Source: an uncultured Clostridia bacterium (GTDB lineage Bacteria; Bacillota_A; Clostridia; TANB77; CAG-508). From it: a stretch of DNA of 28,129 nt. The translations under genes and the position numbers were made by a program. This document shows positions 15,954 to 24,301 of this stretch, in pieces (positions within the stretch are counted from its first letter, which is position 1; each line of letters starts with the position of its first letter). Location of the stretch: contig CALXXB010000013.1 of assembly GCA_944392525.1 (NCBI GenBank), positions 1-28,129 of the forward strand. The letters are read 5' to 3'. Under the pieces are notes generated by a model. That model made no database searches and was not told the DNA's origin. It saw only the letters and a list, made by a program, of their open reading frames with translations.

Positions 15954-16970
15954 ATGGAAAAAAGAGTTGAAGTAGAATTACCGATTAGAATAAATTTTGG
16001 AGGAGCCTGGTCTGACACACCACCATTTTGTAAAAGAGAAGGTGGCTCAGTATGTAATGGCTCAGCTACTATAAATGGACAAAGACCAGTTAAAGTAATA
16101 ATTGAAGAAATCAAAGAAGATAAAATAATTTTACAAAATGAAAATAGTAAGTTAGAGATTAATAAATTAAGTGAGCTAGAAAAAGAAGAAAATTCTGAAT
16201 TTGAATTATTAAAAAAAGCTTTAATATTGGTAAACGTTACACATAAGAATTTTAAGATAGAAACAGATACAAAGCTAATACCAAGAGGTTCTGGATTAGG
16301 GACAAGTAGTATTCTAATACTTGCAATTTTACAAGCAATTTATAAGTATGAAAATATTCATATATCAGAAAATGAACTGATAAATAAAGTGTTAGAAGTA
16401 GAAAAAATGATAGGAACAGGTGGAGGATGGCAAGATCAAGGAGGAGCAATAAGAAAAGGAATTAAATTATTAACAAGTACTCCTGGGGAAGAACAAAATT
16501 TAGAAATAGAAACAATAAAAATGCCTAGTGAAGCTAGACAAGAGTTAAAAGAAAGATTTGTACTTGTATACACAGGAAAGACTAGAAATTCTGGTGATAT
16601 AGTAAAGGAGATTATGGATAAATATTTAGAAGATAGTAAACAAAAAGAAAAAATAATTTCTTTGAAAGGAATAGCAGTGTCTATGAAAAGAGTTCTAGAA
16701 GAAGGAGATATAGAGGAGTTTGCTAATTTATTAAGTAAGAATTATGAAATTTCAAGAACATTAAGTAGAAAAATAGAAAATGAAACAATTAAGAAGATAT
16801 TTGAAATAACAAAAGATATGACCGCAGGTAAAATGATTTGCGGAGCAGGAAATGGTGGATTTCTAGAATTTGTACTTAAAAAGAATGTAACAAAGAAACA
16901 ATTAGAGGAAAAACTAAAAAAATGTTTTCCTGATTCTGAAATAAAGGTATGGGAGATTGAATTAGAATAA
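15954..16970 (+). CDS. L-fucokinase, GHMP family (C-terminal half of Fkp-type enzymes)
   Basis: This cytoplasmic kinase is expected to phosphorylate L-fucose at C1. Fkp-like motifs are INFGGAWSDTPPFC (13-26), the GHMP ATP loop PRGSGLGTSS, the GTGGGWQDQGG segment, LVYTGKTRNSGDIV and a C-terminal CGAGNGGFLEF. ATG 15954 is preferred to 15948, because AAGGA then sits seven bases upstream; this gives 339 aa. Heptose kinases (HddA) share the GHMP fold, but GGxWSDTPP together with GGGWQDQ and the partner upstream favour fucokinase. It lies 13 bases after the guanylyltransferase-like gene and one base before the fucosyltransferase gene, so all three should be coexpressed. Confidence 0.88.
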   Translation: MEKRVEVELPIRINFGGAWSDTPPFCKREGGSVCNGSATINGQRPVKVIIEEIKEDKIILQNENSKLEINKLSELEKEENSEFELLKKALILVNVTHKNFKIETDTKLIPRGSGLGTSSILILAILQAIYKYENIHISENELINKVLEVEKMIGTGGGWQDQGGAIRKGIKLLTSTPGEEQNLEIETIKMPSEARQELKERFVLVYTGKTRNSGDIVKEIMDKYLEDSKQKEKIISLKGIAVSMKRVLEEGDIEEFANLLSKNYEISRTLSRKIENETIKKIFEITKDMTAGKMICGAGNGGFLEFVLKKNVTKKQLEEKLKKCFPDSEIKVWEIELE

Positions 16971-16971
16971 A

Positions 16972-17925
16972 ATGAGAAAAATTAAAATATGGTTTTGTGA
17001 TTTTTGGCCTAACTTTGATATTGATAATAATTTCATAATGGAACTTTTAAAGAAAAATTATGTTGTTGAATTAGATAAATATAATCCAGAATATATTATT
17101 TATTCTAATTTCGGCTATGATTTTCTACATTATGATGGAATAAAAATATTTTATTCAGGTGAAAATGTATTTCCTAATTTTAATATCTGCGATTATTCTA
17201 TAACATGTCATGATATAGAAATGAAAGATAGGCATTTTTGCTTGCCAATATATCTAGTAAAAAGAGGAGAGTTTATAAAAACACCTCAAAGGAAAAAATT
17301 AATTAGAAGTGATTTTGAAAAAAGAAATAGATTTTGTAATTTTATTTATGATAACAAGAAAGGAAATCCTTTTAGAAGAGATTTCTTTGAAGAATTAAGC
17401 AAATATAAAAAAGTAGATTCAGCAGGAAAGTTTTTAAATAATACAGGATATGTTACAAAAAACAAAATGGAGTTACAAAAACAATATAGATTTACAATAG
17501 CATTTGAAAATGAAAAATATCCAGATTATTGTACAGAAAAGATAATGGATGCATTTATATCTAGAACAATACCTATTTATTGGGGAGATTGTAATATAGA
17601 TAAAATTATAAATCCAAAGGCTTTTATAAATTGTAATGAAGAAACTAATAATGTTAAAGAAACAATAAGAAAAATAGATGAAATTGAAAATAATGTGGAC
17701 TTGTGGTTAGAAATGGTAAATGAGCCAATTTTTATAAATGAAAACTTTATAGAGGAAAAGAAAAATCAGTTGGAAAAATTTTTATGTAATACATTAAATT
17801 CTAAAGTAAAAAGAATACCTAATTCTTTAGAAGCTAAAAGAGTTAATAAAATAATAAGAAGAGGTTGTAAAGCGATAAATGTTAAACACAAACTACATAA
17901 AATAAAGGTGGAAAAATGGAAGTAG
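16972..17925 (+). CDS. Family GT10 fucosyltransferase (alpha-1,3/4-type)
   Basis: This 317 aa cytoplasmic enzyme should transfer fucose from GDP-fucose to a GlcNAc- or Glc-type residue of the growing glycan. The donor site signature AFENEKYPDYCTEKIMDAF with IPIYWGD (about 176-206) is that of GT10 enzymes such as Helicobacter FutA. The N-terminal SGENVFPNFNICDYSI segment also matches the family. A basic tail (about 275-317) may hold it at the membrane. It starts one base after the fucokinase stop without its own clear ribosome site, so translational coupling is likely. It overlaps the next gene by 10 bases. Linkage and acceptor are unknown. Confidence 0.92.
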   Translation: MRKIKIWFCDFWPNFDIDNNFIMELLKKNYVVELDKYNPEYIIYSNFGYDFLHYDGIKIFYSGENVFPNFNICDYSITCHDIEMKDRHFCLPIYLVKRGEFIKTPQRKKLIRSDFEKRNRFCNFIYDNKKGNPFRRDFFEELSKYKKVDSAGKFLNNTGYVTKNKMELQKQYRFTIAFENEKYPDYCTEKIMDAFISRTIPIYWGDCNIDKIINPKAFINCNEETNNVKETIRKIDEIENNVDLWLEMVNEPIFINENFIEEKKNQLEKFLCNTLNSKVKRIPNSLEAKRVNKIIRRGCKAINVKHKLHKIKVEKWK

Positions 17926-18725
17926 AAGTATTATTATCAACAATGAATTTAAAAGACATAAATCAAGCAAAAAAAATAACAAAACAAATGAATGTGAATA
18001 CACCTATGTTAATAATAAATCAAATTACAGATAACATTTCACCATGGAAATATGATGAAGGATGTGTAAAAGTATATTCTTATAAAGAAAAAGGACTAAG
18101 TAAAAGTAGAAATCGAGCAATTAGTAAAGCAAGTGCAGATGTTGAAATAATCTCAGATGATGATGTTGTATATGAAGACAACTATAAAAAAATAATAGAA
18201 GAAGCATATAAGAAGTATAAAGATGCCGATATAATAGCTTTTTATGTGCAAAGCAATGATAAAGAAAGAAGCATCAGAAAGCAAAGGACCCATAAAGTTA
18301 ATTTTATAACAGCAATGAGAATTCAATCGATACAGATAACTTTCAAAAGGAACTCAATACAAAATAGTCTAATAAAATTTAAAGAAAAATTTGGAGCAGG
18401 CAGCAAATATTTTTTAGGAGAAGAAAATATTTTTTTATATGAATGTCTGAAAGAGAAAAAGAAAATTTATTATGTAGATGAAAAAATAGGAAAAGTAAAT
18501 TATGAAAGTAGCACATGGTTCAAAGGTTTTTCAAAAGAATTTTTCTGCTCAGAAGGTGTAGTTTTTTATGTTATATCTAAAAGATTTTATAGAATACTTA
18601 TCTTACAGTATGCAATAAGAAAAAGAAAAGAATACAAAAATACTATAAAAATAAAAGATGCGATAAAATATATGTTGGAAGGGGCAGATGAATATAAAAA
18701 TAATGAAAAAAGAACCAAAAGTTAG
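17916..18725 (+). CDS. Family 2 glycosyltransferase (GLSKSRN/DDD type)
   Basis: This 269 aa GT-A enzyme has LLSTMN near the start, YKEKGLSKSRNRAI (57-69) and the metal site SDDDV (80-84). The C-terminal third (GEENIFLYECL, WFKGF, LILQYAIRK) is clearly related to the broken GT2 at 3263-3655, which makes this the intact version. AAAGGTGG lies four bases upstream. It overlaps the preceding gene by 10 bases and the next by 38. It most likely adds a sugar to the fucosylated glycan; the sugar is unknown. Confidence 0.85.
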   Translation: MEVEVLLSTMNLKDINQAKKITKQMNVNTPMLIINQITDNISPWKYDEGCVKVYSYKEKGLSKSRNRAISKASADVEIISDDDVVYEDNYKKIIEEAYKKYKDADIIAFYVQSNDKERSIRKQRTHKVNFITAMRIQSIQITFKRNSIQNSLIKFKEKFGAGSKYFLGEENIFLYECLKEKKKIYYVDEKIGKVNYESSTWFKGFSKEFFCSEGVVFYVISKRFYRILILQYAIRKRKEYKNTIKIKDAIKYMLEGADEYKNNEKRTKS

Positions 18726-19446
18726 TGTAATAATTCCAGTTTATAATGCGGAAAAGTGGATAGAAAGAACAATAGAAAATATAGAAGAACAAACTTATAA
18801 AAATATAGAGATAATTTTAGTTGATGATGCTTCGATTGATAATAGTTTAAACATTATAAAAAGATTAATTAATGAAAAAACGAAATTAGTTATACTTAAA
18901 GAAAATGTTGGAGCAGCGATAGCAAGAAATAAAGGTTTAGAATTAGCAAGTGGAAGATATATTTGTTTTCAAGATGCAGATGACTGGTGGGAAAAAGATA
19001 AAATTGAAAAACAAGTTGAATTTATGAAAGAGAAAGATTGTGCTTTTTCATATACAGCTTTTGAATATGTATTTAAACATAGAAAAAAGAATGTTTATGT
19101 ACCAGAAACACTAGATTATAAGAAAGCATTAAAAGATACAAGAATATTAGTTAGTTCTGCTATATTCGACACGGAGAAAATTAATAAAGAATTGCTTTTT
19201 ATGCCTAATATTGGTGCAGAGGATATTGCAACTTGGTGGAAAATATTGAAAAACGGTTACGTAGCCTATGGTTTAAATGAAGTATTAGTTAATTATTTTC
19301 AAACGAAAAATAGTAGAAGTTCAAATAAGTTAAAATCAGCAATTAGTAGATGGAATGTATATAGGAAAACAGAAGGATTTAGTATTTTAAAAACAATATA
19401 TTATTTTCTCTTCTATGCTTTTTATGGTATAAAGAAGAGGTTATAA
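18688..19446 (+). CDS. Family 2 glycosyltransferase (DADD type)
   Basis: This 252 aa enzyme has the classical GT2 opening KVSVIIPVYNAEKWIERTIE (11-30), VDDAS (45-49), ENVGAAIARNKGLELA (72-87) and QDADDWW (95-101). ATG 18688, with GGAAGGGG just upstream, overlaps the preceding gene; ATG 18703 is a possible later start but lacks a ribosome site. A short hydrophobic stretch near the C-terminus may touch the membrane. It is the last gene of cassette 2, and the promoter of leader copy 3 begins 11 bases after its stop. Confidence 0.9.
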   Translation: MNIKIMKKEPKVSVIIPVYNAEKWIERTIENIEEQTYKNIEIILVDDASIDNSLNIIKRLINEKTKLVILKENVGAAIARNKGLELASGRYICFQDADDWWEKDKIEKQVEFMKEKDCAFSYTAFEYVFKHRKKNVYVPETLDYKKALKDTRILVSSAIFDTEKINKELLFMPNIGAEDIATWWKILKNGYVAYGLNEVLVNYFQTKNSRSSNKLKSAISRWNVYRKTEGFSILKTIYYFLFYAFYGIKKRL

Positions 19447-19456
19447 ACGTATAATA

Positions 19457-19485
19457 TTGACAATATGTAAAAATTAATATAAAAT
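19457..19485 (+). promoter_or_regulatory. Promoter of leader copy 3
   Basis: TTGACA and TAAAAT are spaced by 17 bases, as in the other two leader promoters. Confidence 0.85.
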
Positions 19486-19517
19486 CATATCATAAGATAA
19501 CCAAAGAGGAGAAAAAT

Positions 19518-19634
19518 ATGAAAACTATATCACATAAAAGCATTGCCGCTCTAGAGAGAAAGAGCTACACTTTAGTAAAACAAAGTATAGTTTTATTAAT
19601 TATAGATTTGAAGAAGATAGTAATAAATACCTAA
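19518..19634 (+). CDS. Possible leader peptide, 38 aa (copy 3)
   Basis: This ATG frame with AGAGGAG upstream begins MKTISHKSIAALERKS and runs on through both pairing segments to a TAA in the terminator loop. In copy 2 the same frame ends early, at 9887. A ribosome finishing here would cover the terminator 5' arm. Expression is not shown. Confidence 0.3.
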   Translation: MKTISHKSIAALERKSYTLVKQSIVLLIIDLKKIVINT

Positions 19635-19653
19635 AAAATTAGGTTTTTATTGC
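19616..19653 (+). terminator. Attenuator-type terminator in leader copy 3
   Basis: A 17-position stem (GATAGTAATAAA... against ...TTTTTATTGCTGTC) with one U-U mismatch is followed by six T residues. Changes relative to copy 2 mostly keep pairing. Confidence 0.87.
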
Positions 19654-19720
19654 TGTCTTTTTTGCGTTTTAAATAGTTATCAAATTTTAAAAATAAAAAT
19701 AAATAAAGGGAGGAAAACAA

Positions 19721-21079
19721 ATGAGAAAGAAATTAAGTGAAAGGCAAGGTATAACTTTAATTGCTTTAGTAATAACGATAATAGTACTTTTGATATTAGC
19801 AGGAGTATCAATAGCTATGCTAACAGGAGAAAATGGAATATTAACGCAAGCCAATAATGCAAAATTACAAACAGAATATTCGGATGTAACAGAAGCAATG
19901 AGTTTAGCAGTATCTGAATATACGTTAGAGAAACAAACAAATACAGAAACAGCACAAAAGAGTTTTGTAGATTGGCTAAAAGATAAAGGATATATAAATG
20001 CTAGTAATGAAATACAAACAGCGATTTTATTAGGAAAAGAATTATCAACAGGTAAGGGATCTGGAACAACAGATGTGTATAAGTTAGAAGAAGTAACAGA
20101 AACAGCAAAGCTTGCTTCTAATATACAGGTGGCAGCAACAGAAGAGGAGAAAAAATATGAAATAGTTTATTATGATAAAAAAGGAACAAGGGAAGTATTG
20201 AAAACATTTTCAATGAATGAAAATGATAATCAAGAAGTAGATACAAGTATGTTTGATATAACAGATAATGGAACAATTTCAATAAAAGATTATGATAGTT
20301 ATTATGAAAAAGAAAAGGAATGGACTGTTGAAAATTTAATAATACCAAGTCGAATAAATGGAATAGAAGTGAAGATAATACCAGATAACTTTATGGCTTA
20401 TATAGATATTGCAGGTGTTACAAAAAATATATATATACCTAATACAGTTGTTAGCATAGGTCAATATGCATTTTGTAGGTGTAATGGAATAGAAAGTATT
20501 GAAATCCCAGCAAGTGTTCAGTATATGAAATATGCGTTTCCATTTTGTCAAAATTTAGAAACTATTGAAGTCAATTTTGAAGAAGGAAATACTCCAGCTG
20601 GATGGGAAGAAAATTGGTACCCTTCTAATGTAACAGTAGAATATTTGACTCCATATTTAAATTTCGCAAAAGAATATTTATCTAACAAAGATAGAGGAGA
20701 GTTGGAAGAATTATTATTAAAGACTGAAAGATATATAGGAACTTTTGAAGAATATTTATCAGAAGTTCAAATTTCTAGAGAAGAAATAGAGAAAATGGCA
20801 CAAGATGAAGGAAAGACATATGAGGAATTTTTAAGAGAAACGTTAGAAAAAGATAGTTGGGTTGAAGTGGAATATTATATTTCATTAAAAGGATGGAATA
20901 ATAAGACTACAAGCGAATTAGAACAGATAGTTCTGGAACAGATGGGAATAGAAGGAACATTTGATAACTTTTTAGGTGAGCAAGGAAAGACAAGAGAAGA
21001 TTTTGAAGAAATGTATAAAGGCGAAGGTTTTAGAAGTGAAGATGACTTTTTAAAATATGGATTATATCAAATGAAATAA
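19721..21079 (+). CDS. Prepilin-like surface protein with duplicated helical tail (pilin-like 5)
   Basis: This 452 aa protein has a leader ending at Gly10 and the same hydrophobic helix lacking Glu5. The region after residue about 45 is only distantly related to the other four. A short leucine-rich-repeat stretch lies at about 225-290 (NTVVSIGQYAFCRCNGIESI). Residues about 310-452 are acidic and helical and contain an internal duplication: ELEELLLKTERYIGTFEEYL near 330 matches ELEQIVLEQMGIEGTFDNFL near 400, each followed by an E.G.T/R..F motif. This tail is absent from the others. It is a single copy, unlike the paired genes in cassettes 1 and 2. AAAGGGAGG precedes the start. Confidence 0.83.
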   Translation: MRKKLSERQGITLIALVITIIVLLILAGVSIAMLTGENGILTQANNAKLQTEYSDVTEAMSLAVSEYTLEKQTNTETAQKSFVDWLKDKGYINASNEIQTAILLGKELSTGKGSGTTDVYKLEEVTETAKLASNIQVAATEEEKKYEIVYYDKKGTREVLKTFSMNENDNQEVDTSMFDITDNGTISIKDYDSYYEKEKEWTVENLIIPSRINGIEVKIIPDNFMAYIDIAGVTKNIYIPNTVVSIGQYAFCRCNGIESIEIPASVQYMKYAFPFCQNLETIEVNFEEGNTPAGWEENWYPSNVTVEYLTPYLNFAKEYLSNKDRGELEELLLKTERYIGTFEEYLSEVQISREEIEKMAQDEGKTYEEFLRETLEKDSWVEVEYYISLKGWNNKTTSELEQIVLEQMGIEGTFDNFLGEQGKTREDFEEMYKGEGFRSEDDFLKYGLYQMK

Positions 21080-21084
21080 GAAAT

Positions 21085-21119
21085 AAGCAAAGTAGATGTT
21101 TAAGTTTACTTTGCTTTTT
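21085..21119 (+). terminator. Terminator-like hairpin between pilin-like 5 and ligase-like 3
   Basis: An 8-bp perfect stem GCAAAGTA/TACTTTGC, extended by A-T pairs, has a 12-base loop and is followed by five T residues. It sits inside the 53-base gap between the two genes. It probably lowers transcription of the ligase-like gene relative to the pilin-like gene. Confidence 0.78.
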
Positions 21120-21132
21120 GGAAAGAGAAGAA

Positions 21133-23421
21133 ATGAAGCAATTATTTTTAATAAGTCTATGTGTAATACTAGGAATATCAGGGATATTTGTAGGAAATCC
21201 GTTAACCAATAATACGAGAACAATTACTTTTGTATGTTTAATTATCTCTAGTATTTACATATTATATAAAACAATAAAAGATAAAGAATATAAGTTAATA
21301 GATAATAAAATGGATATAATTATGGTGTTACTTACTATTTCTAGCTATATTTCATTGATATTTAATAAATATGCAAGTATGGAAGGAACAATAGAATATA
21401 TCTTAAGATATACAAGTATACTTGCAATATATTTTTTAGTAAAAGAGATATCAAGAGAAAATGAAAAGTTAAAAAAATGTATAAGTAATACAATAATTTT
21501 GGTAGGTGTAATTATATTTATATTTGGAATAGATAATTTAACATTTAATATATTTGGAAATTTTCTAGATAAAATAAATATACCTAATATAATAGATAAT
21601 AATGATAATAGAATGATATCAACATTCGGTTATGCAAATTCTTTTTGTATAGCTATGGTTATCTCATTCATATTATCTATTTTCTCTTATTTAAAAGAAA
21701 ATGGAAAAATATTAAAGAAGTTATATATGGTTTCAATATATATTTCTTTAATAGGAATAGTATTATCATATTCAAGAGGTGGCTGGCTTTTTGCGAGTTT
21801 AGCGGTAGTATTAATATATATATCATTAGAAAAAGAGAAAAAAATAGATTATATAAAAGTATTAGTGATTTCAATAATAGGTACAATTATATACACAAAT
21901 ATATTTAAAGAAACATTAGTAAATAAAGAGTTTATCATAGCTTGGATATCATTAATTATAGGAGCAATCTTAGTAATTATATTAAAAGAATTATTAACTA
22001 GGTGTAAAACAAGAAAATTAAAATTTTTAGCTGATAAGATATATAAATTTAGATATATATTAATTTTATTACTAGTAATAGGTGTTATAATTATAATAGT
22101 AGTTGGATTGAAGTTGTCAAAACCATTAGTATTATTCCAAGATAAAGATGCAGTAGATGGAGAGTATTCACAAAGGATATATAATGTAGAGCCAAATAAA
22201 GAGTATAAAATTGTATTAGATATTGACGCTAAGCAAAGTATGGAATTAGTGAAAAATTACGAAATAGTAATAGAGCAAAAAAATTATTTATATGATACTA
22301 TTGATAAAGTAAGTGAAGAGTTTGGAAACTATACTGGAATAAAAGAATTTAATATACAAACGACAGAAGATACAACAGATTTGAAAATTACTTTTAAAAG
22401 TAAAAGTAATGCAAATCAAAGAGGCTTTATTGTAAAATCTTTAGAAGTTAATGGAGAAGAAGAAATATTAAAATATCTATATCTTCCAAAAGGAATAGTG
22501 GAAAAAATACAAAACTTTAAGTTATCTGATGTAAGCGTAGTAGAAAGACTAGAATTCATGAAGACAGGTGTATTAGTTGGAATAAATAATTTGTGGACAG
22601 GAGTTGGAGGAGACGGATTTAAGTATCTAGAAGGTACGTATCAATCATACTATTATTATACGACAGAGCCTCATTCATATATAGTAGAAATATTTGCAGA
22701 ATTTGGAATATTGGGATTAATTTCATTTGTGCTTTTAGTAGTATTCTTAATAAAACAATTTATTAAAGATAAAAAGGATAAAGATTATAGAAATATAGAT
22801 ATTTACATTATATTAATTATTCTTTTATTACATAGTATGATAGATTTTAATATGTCATTTATGTATATAATGATGTTATTTTATATATTCATAGCGATGA
22901 TTTCAGCAAAAGAGAAAGATACTAGATTTAAAAGAAAAAGTTATATAATAAATATATTAATGATATTAATCATTTTATTAAACTTATATGCTAATACAAT
23001 GTTTATGCTTGAAAAAACAAGAAAAGAAGATTTCGTAGATGAAAATATTAATGATATATTAGTAAAGTTAGAAGAAGAACCATATAAAAATGATTTAGAA
23101 AACATTTATAAAATGATAAATGTACTAGATACAAATGAAAACATAGATGAATATAAAGAATATATAGATAAAATATACGAAGAATTACTAAAAAGAGAAA
23201 ATGTAAATAGATTTGATATAAAATATCACATAAATAGATTAAGTACAATAAAAAGAATAGAAGAAGTATTGGAAAATAAAGGTGTGGACGAATATTTAGA
23301 CATATTTAAGAATTTAGAAAATAGCGAAATAGATTATATATCAAATCTTCTAAATGACAAAAGAACAAGGCTAGATATAGAAGAAAAAGAAAAGTATAAA
23401 AATATTTTAGAAAGTAGTTAG
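21133..23421 (+). CDS. O-antigen ligase/oligosaccharyltransferase-like membrane protein 3
   Basis: This third ligase-like paralogue has 762 aa from ATG 21133 (GGAAAGAGAAG upstream; a TTG at 21118 lies inside the T run of the terminator and is unlikely). N-terminal membrane helices run to about residue 330 and include a SYSRGG loop. A soluble beta-rich insert follows, with AKQS, GNYTGIKEFNIQTTEDT and a final VERLEF. GVGGDGF and EPHSYIVEIFAEFGILG come next, with the likely functional His514. Two or three more helices precede a long charged helical tail (about 630-762). It probably transfers or polymerises a glycan on the outer face of the membrane, with the single upstream pilin-like protein as the likely target. 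Confidence 0.86.
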   Translation: MKQLFLISLCVILGISGIFVGNPLTNNTRTITFVCLIISSIYILYKTIKDKEYKLIDNKMDIIMVLLTISSYISLIFNKYASMEGTIEYILRYTSILAIYFLVKEISRENEKLKKCISNTIILVGVIIFIFGIDNLTFNIFGNFLDKINIPNIIDNNDNRMISTFGYANSFCIAMVISFILSIFSYLKENGKILKKLYMVSIYISLIGIVLSYSRGGWLFASLAVVLIYISLEKEKKIDYIKVLVISIIGTIIYTNIFKETLVNKEFIIAWISLIIGAILVIILKELLTRCKTRKLKFLADKIYKFRYILILLLVIGVIIIIVVGLKLSKPLVLFQDKDAVDGEYSQRIYNVEPNKEYKIVLDIDAKQSMELVKNYEIVIEQKNYLYDTIDKVSEEFGNYTGIKEFNIQTTEDTTDLKITFKSKSNANQRGFIVKSLEVNGEEEILKYLYLPKGIVEKIQNFKLSDVSVVERLEFMKTGVLVGINNLWTGVGGDGFKYLEGTYQSYYYYTTEPHSYIVEIFAEFGILGLISFVLLVVFLIKQFIKDKKDKDYRNIDIYIILIILLLHSMIDFNMSFMYIMMLFYIFIAMISAKEKDTRFKRKSYIINILMILIILLNLYANTMFMLEKTRKEDFVDENINDILVKLEEEPYKNDLENIYKMINVLDTNENIDEYKEYIDKIYEELLKRENVNRFDIKYHINRLSTIKRIEEVLENKGVDEYLDIFKNLENSEIDYISNLLNDKRTRLDIEEKEKYKNILESS

Positions 23422-23425
23422 AAGG

Positions 23426-24301
23426 ATGTATTCATTTTCAATTATAATACCAACAATAAATAGAAAAAAGGAACTAGAAAAATTATTAGAATCAATATCA
23501 AATTTAAGTTATAAGGAATTGAATGAAGTAATAATTGTAGACCAGAATGAAAACAATCTTATTGATGATATCGTTAATAAGTATAAAGAAAAGCTTCCTA
23601 TAAAACATTATAAAGTTGAGTTTATAGGTGCATCAAGAGCAAGGAATTATGGAGCAAAAAAAGCAACAGGAGAAATTCTGAATTTCCCAGATGATGATAG
23701 TCAAATGCTAGAAAATACATTAAGTATTATAAATAAAAGGTTTAGAGAAAAACAAGATTGTATAGCAATTTGTGGGAAGATAGAAGACAGAGAAAATAAA
23801 GAGAATATTTTAAGGTTTTTAAATAAAGAGACATATGTTAGCTTTTTAAATTTATATAATACTACAATAGAATGTAACCTTTTTATAAAAAAAGAAGAAT
23901 TTATAAAAATAGGAATGTTCGATGAGAATCTAGGAATTGGAACTTATTATGGAGCAGAAGAAGGTGCGGATTTAATTTGTAGATTGTTATATAAAAAAAA
24001 GAAAATATTTTATATAAATAAAACACTTTTTTATCATCCAAATAAAAAACAAGAAAATAATATGAAAAAATATTATAGTTATGGAATCGGAACAGGTGGA
24101 TTTGCTAAAAAACATATAAAAGAATATAGAAGTTTAATCCCATTAATATACCTAGTATTAAAAGATATAAAATCAATAGCTTTGATAATTAAAAATTTTA
24201 TTGTTAATAATAAGTTATTAGTAGATAAAAATGTGAATTTAATAAAAGGAAGGAATAAAGGATTTTTAGGAAAATATGAAATAGGAAAGGAAAAAATATG
24301 A
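23426..24301 (+). CDS. Family 2 glycosyltransferase
   Basis: This 291 aa GT-A enzyme has FSIIIPTINRKKELEKLLES (4-23), VDQNENN (38-44), GASRARNYGAKKATGEI (68-84) and the metal site FPDDDS (87-92). EEGADLICRLL is the usual acceptor-side motif. The ATG is the only start that keeps the fold; GAAGG touches it directly, so initiation may depend on coupling with the upstream gene that ends four bases before. It overlaps the following gene by four bases (ATGA). Specificity is unknown. Confidence 0.88.
   Translation: MYSFSIIIPTINRKKELEKLLESISNLSYKELNEVIIVDQNENNLIDDIVNKYKEKLPIKHYKVEFIGASRARNYGAKKATGEILNFPDDDSQMLENTLSIINKRFREKQDCIAICGKIEDRENKENILRFLNKETYVSFLNLYNTTIECNLFIKKEEFIKIGMFDENLGIGTYYGAEEGADLICRLLYKKKKIFYINKTLFYHPNKKQENNMKKYYSYGIGTGGFAKKHIKEYRSLIPLIYLVLKDIKSIALIIKNFIVNNKLLVDKNVNLIKGRNKGFLGKYEIGKEKI

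Larger units (their letters stand above)
19492..19720 (+). ncRNA. Structured leader RNA, copy 3
   Basis: This third copy of the leader has the same order of elements: AGAGGAG, the ATG frame, a GCTCT/AGAGC stem around a GA-rich loop, TAGTAAAAC (19573-19581) pairing with GTTTTATTA (19590-19598), and the terminator. Here the terminator 5' arm offers only TAATAAA to GTTTTATTA, so the alternative pairing is seven pairs rather than nine. The sequence around the start frame is almost identical to copy 2. Confidence 0.7.

Noticed and set aside
15954..16970. Heptose kinase (HddA) identity for the GHMP kinase
   Set aside because: The WSDTPP and GGGWQDQ motifs, the Fkp-like partner upstream and the GT10 gene downstream fit fucokinase better.
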